Assembly: GCA_036510735.1 (NCBI GenBank) | Contig: DATCDK010000071.1 | Location: forward strand, 1 to 30,261 | DNA from: PALSA-607 sp036510735 | GTDB lineage: Bacteria; Actinomycetota; Actinomycetes; Acidothermales; Acidothermaceae | Length of the DNA stretch: 30,261 nt | Direction: 5' to 3' | Shown here: positions 17,109 to 22,800 of the stretch, in pieces | Layout of the letters: each line of letters opens with the position of its first letter | How positions within the stretch are numbered: the stretch's first letter is position 1 | The notes under the pieces: generated by a model | Told to the model about the DNA's origin: nothing | What the model saw: only the letters and a program-made list of their open reading frames with translations | Database searches by the model: none | Position numbers and translations under genes: made by a program

Positions 17109-18079
17109 GCGGCCCCTCCCTGCGTCTCAGTCAGTTCACTCACGAGCGGCTCCAGGCCAATCGCCGATTCGCTGCCACCGAGCAAGAGGTACAGAACCGC
17201 CATTCGCACGCTCACGCCGTTCGTCACCTGCTCGACGATGACCGAGCGCTCGGAGTCGGCGACCTCCGCCGCGATTTCCATGCCCCGGTTCATTGGGCCT
17301 GGATGCATGACGATCGCGTGGTCGGGCAGTACTGCCATGCGCGCGGCATCGAGACCATAGCGACGGCTGTACTCGCGCGCATTCGGAAAATACGACGCGT
17401 TCATGCGCTCGCGCTGAACGCGCAACATCATGACGACATCGGTCTTGGGCAGCACTGCATCGAGGTCGTAGGAGTACGAGCAGGACCACCCATCGATGCC
17501 CACTGGGAACAAGGTCGGCGGTGCGACGACCGTGACGTCGGCACCGAGCGTGTGCAGCAGCAAGACGTTCGAGCGAGCCACCCTGCTGTGCAAGACATCG
17601 CCGACGATCGCGACCCGGCGTCCTTCGAGATTGCCGAGGTGGCGACGCATCGTGAAGGCATCAAGAAGGGCCTGCGTCGGGTGCTCGTGGGTGCCGTCGC
17701 CAGCGTTCACGACGCTGCCCTTGATCCAACCGGCCAATCGGTGGGGAGCGCCGCTGGCTTCGTGCCGGATGACTACGCCGTCGGCGCCCATCGCCTCGAG
17801 CGTCAGCGCGGTGTCCTTCAGGCTCTCGCCCTTCGACACGCTTGACCCCTTCGCCGAAAAGTTGATCACGTCGGCGGACAGCCGCTTCGCGGCGGCTTCA
17901 AACGAGCTCCGAGTGCGAGTGGAGTCTTCGAAGAAGAGGTTGACGACCGTGCGGCCGCGAAGGGTGGGCAACTTCTTGATTGGCCGGTCCGACAGGCGGG
18001 CGAGTTCGGTCGCGGTGTCGAGAATCAGCAGCGCGTCGTCGCGACTCAGATCGCCGGCCGAGAGGAGGTGCCGAGTCAT
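17105..18079 (-). CDS. pyrB: Aspartate carbamoyltransferase catalytic subunit
   Basis: 324 residues. It condenses carbamoyl phosphate and aspartate. The carbamoyl-phosphate site is FFEDSTRTRSSFE (Ser53-Arg57), the loop from the neighbouring subunit has Ser82 and Lys83 in SSVSKGES, and HEHPTQALLDAF is at 131-142. The aspartate site includes RVQRERM and the phosphate/carbamoyl HPGPMNRG. No pyrI regulatory gene follows, as expected for actinobacteria, so control should rest on PyrR. Start ATG at 18079 overlaps the pyrR stop by four bases. Confidence 0.98.
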   Translation of the reverse strand: MTRHLLSAGDLSRDDALLILDTATELARLSDRPIKKLPTLRGRTVVNLFFEDSTRTRSSFEAAAKRLSADVINFSAKGSSVSKGESLKDTALTLEAMGADGVVIRHEASGAPHRLAGWIKGSVVNAGDGTHEHPTQALLDAFTMRRHLGNLEGRRVAIVGDVLHSRVARSNVLLLHTLGADVTVVAPPTLFPVGIDGWSCSYSYDLDAVLPKTDVVMMLRVQRERMNASYFPNAREYSRRYGLDAARMAVLPDHAIVMHPGPMNRGMEIAAEVADSERSVIVEQVTNGVSVRMAVLYLLLGGSESAIGLEPLVSELTETQGGAA

Positions 18080-18744
18080 CGTGCATCACCGCCCTGTGCT
18101 GTTACGGAAGCAGAGCCTGAAACCGACGCAGACCCTGAAACCGACGCAGACCCTGAAGCGGAAGCGGGGCCCAGCAACACGGCGTCCCGCCCGTCGAGCT
18201 CTTCGATGAGCACCGTCACCTGCTCGCGCACCGAGGTCGGCAGGTTCTTTCCGACGTAGTCAGCTTTGATCGGCAACTCTCGATGACCCCGGTCGATGAG
18301 TACCGCGAGTTGCACGGCCCTCGGTCGGCCGAGTTCGCCTAGCGCATCGAGTGCGGCTCGAACCGTGCGCCCGGAGAACAAGACGTCATCGACGAGCACG
18401 ACGAGCATCCCGTCGACGCCGTCGCCTGGCACCTCGGTGCGGGCAAGTGGGCGAGGCGGTCGCATTCGTAGGTCGTCGCGGTACATGGTGATGTCGAGGG
18501 AGCCGACCGGGACCGGCCGGTTCTCGACGGCGCTCATCCGCTCCGCCAGCCGGCGCGCGAGCCCCACGCCGCGGGTTGGAATGCCGAGGAGCAAAACGTC
18601 GGCGCCGCCACGGGTGCGTTCGAGGATTTCATGGGCGATGCGCGTCAGAGCGCGGCTCATGTCGGGTGCTTCGAGCACCTCGCGAGGCATCGCGGGCTGA
18701 ACCTGCTGGTCGTTCTGGCGCTGGTGCTGATGGGCAGCCGTCAT
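18076..18744 (-). CDS. pyrR: Pyrimidine operon regulator PyrR / uracil phosphoribosyltransferase
   Basis: 222 residues. PyrR binds pyr leader RNA when UMP is high and also has uracil phosphoribosyltransferase activity. The PRPP-binding signature VVLVDDVLFSGRT is at 115-127, with LLGIPTRGVGLARRLA (52-67) and the conserved end VTVLIEELDGRDAVLLG (177-192). Residues 193-222 are an added Gly/Ser/Ala/Val tail made by an 18-bp tandem repeat (GSASVS units); the normal protein stops near residue 193. ATG at 18744 has a near-perfect AAGGAGGT seven bases upstream. The upstream RNA carries a PyrR-binding stem-loop. It is the first gene of the UMP operon and is divergent from bldD. Confidence 0.97.
   Translation of the reverse strand: MTAAHQHQRQNDQQVQPAMPREVLEAPDMSRALTRIAHEILERTRGGADVLLLGIPTRGVGLARRLAERMSAVENRPVPVGSLDITMYRDDLRMRPPRPLARTEVPGDGVDGMLVVLVDDVLFSGRTVRAALDALGELGRPRAVQLAVLIDRGHRELPIKADYVGKNLPTSVREQVTVLIEELDGRDAVLLGPASASGSASVSGSASVSGSASVTAQGGDAR
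18110..18163 (-). repeat. 18-bp tandem repeat in the 3' end of pyrR
   Basis: Three 18-bp units (18110-18127, 18128-18145, 18146-18163) are in frame and encode GSASVS-type hexapeptides. The first two differ at one base; the third has drifted at its far end. Since the unit is a multiple of three, copy-number change would only lengthen or shorten the tail. Confidence 0.85.
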
Positions 18745-18750
18745 CGCCGG

Positions 18751-18787
18751 GACCTCCTTCCCCGCCTCACCGGACGGGCCTTAAAGG
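18751..18787 (-). promoter_or_regulatory. PyrR-binding RNA stem-loop overlapping the pyrR ribosome-binding site
   Basis: Read leftward the RNA is CCUUUAAGG, then the stem CCCG (18778-18775) and CGGG (18764-18761), enclosing UCC-GGUGA-GG, then directly AAGGAGGU. CC/GG closes the GGUGA loop above a bulged U. This agrees with the known PyrR-binding consensus (UCC, loop NGNGA, GG) found in Bacillus leaders and in actinobacteria. Because the Shine-Dalgarno abuts the stem and no terminator/antiterminator follows, control is expected to act on translation initiation, as described for mycobacteria, not on attenuation. Confidence 0.85.
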
Positions 18788-18813
18788 ATGTCGAGCAGAT
18801 CTCAAACAGCGCC

Positions 18814-18842
18814 AACCTAGCAGACCTGCTTGACGCAGAGTG
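18814..18842 (-). promoter_or_regulatory. Possible extended -10 promoter of the pyr operon
   Basis: Leftward, TGCTAGGTT gives an extended -10 with TAGGTT at 18819-18814. The -35 region 17-18 bp upstream (about 18842-18837) is poor. Transcription would start near 18807, about 63 bases before the pyrR ATG and upstream of the whole PyrR-binding stem. The -35 region lies inside the perfect BldD box. Confidence 0.4.
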
Positions 18843-18858
18843 ACGATGGGCCTACCGT
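18830..18858 (+). promoter_or_regulatory. Predicted bldD promoter overlapped by BldD boxes
   Basis: TTGACG (18830-18835) and TACCGT (18853-18858) are 17 bp apart, with transcription expected near 18865. One BldD box covers the -35 and another covers the start point, which is the arrangement expected for autorepression. The resulting leader is about 185 bases. A second candidate is TTGACT (18882-18887) and TATGTC (18906-18911), 18 bp apart, giving a leader of about 130 bases. Confidence 0.45.
18831..18844. promoter_or_regulatory. BldD operator, perfect consensus match
   Basis: TGACGCAGAGTGAC fits every defined position of the published Streptomyces BldD consensus tnACnc(A/T)GngTnAn. It lies between pyrR and bldD and overlaps the predicted -35 elements of both. 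Confidence 0.7.
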
Positions 18859-18871
18859 CACAATGAGTAAC
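18858..18871. promoter_or_regulatory. Second BldD operator, one mismatch
   Basis: TCACAATGAGTAAC matches the BldD consensus with one deviation (A for C at position 6). It is centred 27 bp from the first box. A weaker third candidate, TGACCAGGCGTGAG at 18965-18978, has two deviations. Between boxes one and two runs a 22-bp near-palindrome, 18840-18861. Confidence 0.55.
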
Positions 18872-19049
18872 GAGCGCGGCTTTGACTTCGGGAATTCTGG
18901 GTCACTATGTCCTTATTCAGGGCCATCCCCCGAAGTAGCCACTGGTGAAACCGGCGCCCGGGAGTGACCAGGCGTGAGCTTGGTCCGGCTCGATGAACTT
19001 GTTCACCACAGGGACGGGCATACCCGATCGCGCTACCGATGAGGTCACC

Positions 19050-19541
19050 TTGAACGACTATGCGAAGGCGCTTGGCGCCCGACTACGCGCCATCCGCACC
19101 CAGCAGGGGCTGTCCTTGCACGGCGTCGAGGAGAAGTCGCGGGGCCGCTGGAAGGCGGTCGTCGTGGGCTCCTACGAGCGTGGCGACCGTGCTGTGACCG
19201 TCCAGCGCCTGGCCGAGCTCGCCGAGTTCTACGGCGTCCCGGTCGGCGAATTGCTGCCCGACGCCGCCCCGAGCGGCGCGAGCGAGCCGCCGCCGCGCCT
19301 GGTGATCGACCTCGAGCAGCTGGCCGACGTCCCGCCTGAGAAGGCCCGTCCGCTGGCTCGCTACGCAGCGACGATCCAGAGCCAGCGCGGTGACTACAAC
19401 GGGCGGGTGCTCTCGATTCGCCAGGATGACCTGCGATCCCTCGCGGTGATCTACGACGAGTCACCAAGCCTGCTGACCGAAGAGCTGATCTCGTGGGGTG
19501 TCCTGAACGCCGAGGCGCGCCGGGCCATCGACACGCTGTAA
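19050..19541 (+). CDS. bldD: Developmental master regulator BldD (c-di-GMP-responsive)
   Basis: 163 residues. In Streptomyces, BldD represses sporulation genes when its C-terminal domain is dimerised by tetrameric c-di-GMP. The N-terminal XRE-type helix-turn-helix is almost identical to the streptomycete one (RAIRTQQGLSLHGVEEKS, WKAVVVGSYERGDRAVTVQR). The c-di-GMP signature is complete: RGD at 113-115 and RQDD at 124-127, one residue off the S. coelicolor numbering. That offset, plus GAGG five bases upstream, supports the TTG at 19050 as start; an ATG at 18993 would add 19 unconserved residues and has no Shine-Dalgarno. bldD next to pyrR is also the Streptomyces arrangement. The bases 18745-19049 hold the PyrR stem-loop, promoters and BldD boxes listed separately. 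Confidence 0.95.
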   Translation: MNDYAKALGARLRAIRTQQGLSLHGVEEKSRGRWKAVVVGSYERGDRAVTVQRLAELAEFYGVPVGELLPDAAPSGASEPPPRLVIDLEQLADVPPEKARPLARYAATIQSQRGDYNGRVLSIRQDDLRSLAVIYDESPSLLTEELISWGVLNAEARRAIDTL

Positions 19542-19546
19542 CCCGT

Positions 19547-19598
19547 CGCAGCCCGCAGTGCAGCTGAGTCGGGTGCCTGAGCTACACCCAGGGCTGCG
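19547..19598. terminator. Possible bidirectional terminator between convergent bldD and FAD oxidase
   Basis: CGCAGCCC (19547-19554) and GGGCTGCG (19591-19598) form a perfect 8-bp stem around 36 bases that can fold further (AGCT/AGCT). The 60-bp gap between two convergent genes is the expected place. There is no T-tract on either side, so support is structural only. Confidence 0.3.
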
Positions 19599-19601
19599 AA
19601 G

Positions 19602-20948
19602 CTAGATCGCCTTGCCAGGGTTGAGAATGCCGAGCGGGTCGAAGGTCGCCTTTACTGCGCGCTGCACATCCATGCCGACTTCGCCGAGTTCGGCCGGCAA
19701 CCAATCGCGCTTCAAGACACCGATGCCGTGCTCTCCGGTGATGGTGCCGCCGAGTTCAAGCGCAGCTGTGTAGATCGCCTCGGCCGCGGGCATCGCCCGA
19801 TCGGAGTCGACGACGAGACTCGGATGAAGGTTCCCGTCGCCGGCGTGCCCGACGGTGGCGATGACAACGTCGTACTGCGCCCCGATCTCTTCGATGCGGG
19901 CGAGCATCTGCGCCAGCTTCGAGCGGGGCACACCGACGTCCTCGGTGAGAATCATCCCGAGCCGTTCGAGCGCCCAGTGCGTCATTCGCCGGACGCCGAG
20001 AAGCTCGGCCGCCTCGGTCGCGTCGGTCGACACGGCGGTGTAGGTAGCGCCAGCCGCCGCGAACGCCTTCTCGATGGCGAGCGCCGGCTCGCGCGGATGT
20101 TCGACGTCGACCTGCGCAATCAGCATGGCGGCCGCCGTGCGGTCGAGGCCGACGTGCTTCCAGTCGTCGACGGCCCGGATCGTCGCGTTATCCATCAGTT
20201 CGAGAAGGCTCGGCTGCAACCCGACGGCCATGACGTCGTCGACAGCTTCGCCTGCAGAGGCGAGGGTCGCGAACACGCCGACGACCGTCACGGGGTCGGT
20301 ACTGGGACGCGGTCGCAGCTTCACCGTGGCCTGCGTCACGATGCCGAGGGTGCCCTCGGACCCGACGAACAACGCGGTGAGGTCGTAGCCCGCAACGCCC
20401 TTGACCGTGCGCCGACCCGTCTTCATGACCCGGCCGTCGGCGAGCACCACCTCCAGGCCGAGCACGGAGTCACGCGTGACGCCGTACTTCACGCACCGTA
20501 ATCCGCCGGCGTTCGTTGCAATATTGCCGCCGATGGTCGAGATCTCGAAGCTCGCGGGATCGGGGGCGAACATCAAGCCGTACTCGGCCGCAGCGGTTTG
20601 CAGCTCGACGTTGATGACGCCGGGTTCGACGACGGCGAGTTGGTCGCCCGCGTTGACCTCGACGATGCCGTTCATCTTCGCCAACGAGAGCACGATGCAA
20701 CCGTCGATCGCGGTCGCGCCACCTGACAGCCCGCTGCCCGCTCCCCTAGCCACAACCGGGACGACGTGCCTGGTCGCCCAGCGCATCGTCGCCTGCACAT
20801 CGGCGACATCGCGGGCAAGGACCACGCCCAGCGGGCGGCCCGGCTCGACGAGTCTTGCTTCGTCACGACGGTAGGCCTCGACGGCATCGCCGTCAGTGAT
20901 CAGTTGCGCCTGCGAGAGTTCGGCACGCAACTCGTCGATCGGATCCAC
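19602..20948 (-). CDS. FAD-linked oxidase of the GlcD / D-lactate dehydrogenase family
   Basis: 448 residues with the GTG start at 20948. The N-terminal PCMH-type FAD domain has VVARGAGSGLSGGATAID and APDPASFEISTIGGNIATNAGG; the C-terminal domain ends with GHAGDGNLHP and TGEHGIGVLKRDWL. The family oxidises D-2-hydroxy acids such as glycolate, D-lactate or 2-hydroxyglutarate. GlcE and GlcF partners are absent here, so the substrate cannot be told; a stand-alone D-lactate dehydrogenase is plausible. The frame stays open past the divergent antitoxin gene, but conserved sequence begins only at the GTG. TAGTCT ends seven bases before that GTG, suggesting a leaderless message. It sits in an island that breaks the usual nusB-bldD neighbourhood. 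Confidence 0.88.
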   Translation of the reverse strand: MDPIDELRAELSQAQLITDGDAVEAYRRDEARLVEPGRPLGVVLARDVADVQATMRWATRHVVPVVARGAGSGLSGGATAIDGCIVLSLAKMNGIVEVNAGDQLAVVEPGVINVELQTAAAEYGLMFAPDPASFEISTIGGNIATNAGGLRCVKYGVTRDSVLGLEVVLADGRVMKTGRRTVKGVAGYDLTALFVGSEGTLGIVTQATVKLRPRPSTDPVTVVGVFATLASAGEAVDDVMAVGLQPSLLELMDNATIRAVDDWKHVGLDRTAAAMLIAQVDVEHPREPALAIEKAFAAAGATYTAVSTDATEAAELLGVRRMTHWALERLGMILTEDVGVPRSKLAQMLARIEEIGAQYDVVIATVGHAGDGNLHPSLVVDSDRAMPAAEAIYTAALELGGTITGEHGIGVLKRDWLPAELGEVGMDVQRAVKATFDPLGILNPGKAI

Positions 20949-20955
20949 AGCGCTC

Positions 20956-20961
20956 AGACTA
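20956..20961 (-). promoter_or_regulatory. Candidate -10 box for a leaderless FAD oxidase transcript
   Basis: TAGTCT fits TAnnnT and leaves seven bases to the GTG at 20948, so transcription would start at or next to the start codon. No good -35 hexamer is visible. Confidence 0.35.
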
Positions 20962-21007
20962 GCGTCCGATCCGTCGCGGTTTGCCGTCGCCTGACCAGCA
21001 GGAATCA

Positions 21008-21013
21008 GATAAT
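21008..21013 (+). promoter_or_regulatory. Candidate -10 box for a leaderless antitoxin-toxin transcript
   Basis: GATAAT lies eight bases before the antitoxin GTG at 21022, with no Shine-Dalgarno between. The operator for autorepression by the antitoxin should lie here. No clear -35 at 17 bp. Confidence 0.4.
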
Positions 21014-21021
21014 CTGACAAG

Positions 21022-21273
21022 GTGAGAGAGGTCACTGCCACTGACGCCGCGCGCGGGTTCTCCGCCCTGCTCACGGCGGTCGAGCGGGACGGCGAGACGT
21101 TCCTGGTCACCCGCGGTGGCCGAACAATCGCTCGCATCGAGCCGGCACGCGGAACGTCAGGCGCGGCGGTGAAGGCGCTCCTTCGCCACTACCCCGCCGA
21201 TCCCGAATGGCAAAGCGAGCTGGCGTCCATCAAGGCGTCGCTCAACACACAGGAGCGCTCGTGGCAAGACTGA
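21022..21273 (+). CDS. Type II antitoxin, Phd/YefM family
   Basis: 83 residues. The N-terminal half has the Phd/YefM fold sequence (VTATDAARGFSALLTAVERD, then GETFLVTRGGRTIARIEPA), which dimerises and binds its own promoter. The C-terminal half (ALLRHYPADPEWQSELASIK) should thread into and inhibit the toxin. The start is GTG at 21022, probably leaderless. The last 13 bases overlap the vapC-type toxin start, the usual coupled antitoxin-first order. Confident at family level; the exact partner name is not claimed. Confidence 0.92.
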   Translation: MREVTATDAARGFSALLTAVERDGETFLVTRGGRTIARIEPARGTSGAAVKALLRHYPADPEWQSELASIKASLNTQERSWQD

Positions 21274-21653
21274 TCCTCGACAGCGAAGTCTTGATCGCTA
21301 CCGAGCGCGCCGGCAAGCACCTGAATGGGGTCATCGATGATGACGACGACGTGGCTATCGCGGCCATCAGTGCAGCGGAGCTTCTTGCGGGGGTCAACCT
21401 CGCGGACGCTGCTCACCGCGACAAACGGACGGCGTTCGTCCGCAGTGTCCTCGACACCATCCCCATCGAGGTCTACGACTTGTCCGTCGCTCGCGCGCAT
21501 GCCGATTTGCTGGCACATGTCCGGCGCGCCGGTCGCCCGCGTGGCGCACATGATCTGATCATCGCCGCAACGGCCATCGCCACCGATCGGATCGTCGTTT
21601 CGGCTGACAGCAAGGCATACGCCGACCTACCGGGCGTCAGCGTTCGCAATTGA
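21261..21653 (+). CDS. vapC: Type II toxin, PIN-domain ribonuclease (VapC family)
   Basis: 130 residues starting at GTG 21261, which has AGGAG five bases upstream. VapC toxins are Mg-dependent endoribonucleases that cut tRNA or rRNA. All four acidic metal-binding residues are in place: Asp7 (LILDSEVL), Glu40 (ISAAELLAGV), Asp98 (RGAHDLIIAATA) and Asp116 (VSADSKAY), so the toxin looks functional. It overlaps the antitoxin gene by 13 bp. It is convergent with nusB, whose stop lies 18 bp beyond. The Phd-type antitoxin with a VapC toxin is a common hybrid combination in actinobacteria. Confidence 0.93.
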   Translation: MARLILDSEVLIATERAGKHLNGVIDDDDDVAIAAISAAELLAGVNLADAAHRDKRTAFVRSVLDTIPIEVYDLSVARAHADLLAHVRRAGRPRGAHDLIIAATAIATDRIVVSADSKAYADLPGVSVRN

Positions 21654-21671
21654 AGCGACGAGCAAGACGGC

Positions 21672-22082
21672 TCAGACCGTTAGCGCGGGCTTCTCGTCGA
21701 GGAGCTTCGCAAGCACGCCGTTCACGAACGTCGGCGAGTCGTCGGTCGACAGGTCGCGGGCCAGGTTGACGGCCTCGCTGAGCACGACGCCGTCAGGCAC
21801 CTCTTCTGCCCACAGCAACTCGAAGGCGCCGATCCGCAACAGATTGCGGTCGACCACGGGCATCCGGTCAAGCGTCCAGCCGACTGCGTAGGTCTCGATC
21901 AGCTCATCGATGCGAGGGCGGTGGGCGACCACGCCTTCGACCAACGTGACCGTGTACGCGGGCACCGGTGGCGTGGCGGTCGAGATGTGCCGGGCCAGCG
22001 TTTCGAGCGCATCGGAGCTACGCAGGTCGCATTCGAACAGCACGTCGAGCGCACGTTTGCGTGCCTTGGTACGCGCGCTCAT
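21672..22082 (-). CDS. nusB: Transcription antitermination protein NusB
   Basis: 136 residues, the all-helical NusB fold. It binds boxA RNA with NusE (S10) in rRNA antitermination. Recognisable segments are MSARTKARKRALDVLFECDL, TLVEGVVAHRPRIDELI, WTLDRMPVVDRNLLRIGAFE and DGVVLSEAVNLARDLSTDDSPTFVNGVLAKL. The frame is open upstream, but ATG at 22082 begins exactly at the conserved N-terminus. It follows efp by 49 bp, the standard efp-nusB pairing. The Shine-Dalgarno is weak, so reading through from efp is likely. Confidence 0.96.
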   Translation of the reverse strand: MSARTKARKRALDVLFECDLRSSDALETLARHISTATPPVPAYTVTLVEGVVAHRPRIDELIETYAVGWTLDRMPVVDRNLLRIGAFELLWAEEVPDGVVLSEAVNLARDLSTDDSPTFVNGVLAKLLDEKPALTV

Positions 22083-22131
22083 CGGCGTCCGGCTTTGTGG
22101 TTTTGTCGCAACAGCTTCGTCGAAACGCTCG

Positions 22132-22695
22132 TCAGCTGTTGATCCGGCCGAGGTAGTCGCCCGTGCGGGTGTCGACCTTGACCTTCTCGCCGGTGGTGAT
22201 GAAGAGCGGCACTTGGATCTGGGCACCGGTCTCGAGGGTCGCGGGCTTGGTGCCGCCGGTCGATCGATCGCCCTGCATGCCCGGCTCGGTGTAGGAGATC
22301 AACAGCTCGGCCGACGCGGGCAACTCGACGTACAACGCAATGCCGTCGTGCAAGGCGATGGTGGCTTCGGTGTTCTCGAGCATGAAGTTTGCGGCGTCGC
22401 CGACCGTCTCGGCAGGGACGGGATGCTGGTCGTAGGTGTCGGTGTCCATGAAGATGAAGTCAGTGCCCTCTTTGTAGAGGTACTGCATCGTTCGCTTGTC
22501 GACCGTGGCCACGTCGATCTTCAACCCTGCATTGAACGTCTTGTCGACGACCTTGCCGGTCAGGACGTGCTTCAGCTTGGTGCGGACGAAGGCCGGGCCT
22601 TTCCCGGGCTTGACATGCTGGAACTCGACGACATTCCACAGCTGGTTGTCGAGCGAGAGCGTCATGCCGTTCTTGAGGTCGTTCGTGGTGGCCAC
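22132..22695 (-). CDS. efp: Translation elongation factor P
   Basis: 187 residues. EF-P relieves ribosome stalling at polyproline stretches. The three-domain protein starts ATTNDLKNGMTL and ends with the conserved GEKVKVDTRTGDYLGRI. The tip loop reads PGKGP (residues 30-34) with Lys32; a proline after the loop is the hallmark of the actinobacterial subfamily that works without lysine modification, so no epmA or ymfI-type modifier is needed. GTG at 22695 has AAGGAG about nine bases upstream. The window encodes several proline-rich proteins (the pilus proteins) that would depend on it. Confidence 0.97.
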   Translation of the reverse strand: MATTNDLKNGMTLSLDNQLWNVVEFQHVKPGKGPAFVRTKLKHVLTGKVVDKTFNAGLKIDVATVDKRTMQYLYKEGTDFIFMDTDTYDQHPVPAETVGDAANFMLENTEATIALHDGIALYVELPASAELLISYTEPGMQGDRSTGGTKPATLETGAQIQVPLFITTGEKVKVDTRTGDYLGRINS

Positions 22696-22736
22696 GGACG
22701 CGGACTCCTTGTTGATCGTGATCGTCTGAGGGCGCA

Positions 22737-22760
22737 GCCCGTCGTGCTTTAAGAACGGGC
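22737..22760 (-). terminator. Hairpin upstream of efp
   Basis: GCCCGT (22737-22742) pairs with ACGGGC (22755-22760) around a 12-base loop, extended by GC/GC across a bulged A. It lies between the stop of the repeat-tailed membrane protein and the efp start. No U-tract follows, so it may be a leader structure instead of a terminator. Confidence 0.25.
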
Positions 22761-22800
22761 GCCGCAGAAGCCGACCAGCGCGGATCAGCCTGGGGCCAGT

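Noticed and set aside
18993..19049. Upstream ATG start for bldD
   Set aside because: It adds 19 residues without similarity to BldD and lacks a Shine-Dalgarno; TTG at 19050 aligns with the known N-terminus.
19547..19598. tRNA-like string GGGTGTAGCTCAGG on the minus strand between bldD and the FAD oxidase
   Set aside because: It resembles only the tRNA D-arm start; no anticodon arm, TTC arm or acceptor pairing fits within 75 bases.
20949..21137. N-terminal extension of the FAD oxidase frame to an ATG at 21137
   Set aside because: The extension is Arg/Ser-rich, unconserved, and would run through the divergent antitoxin gene.
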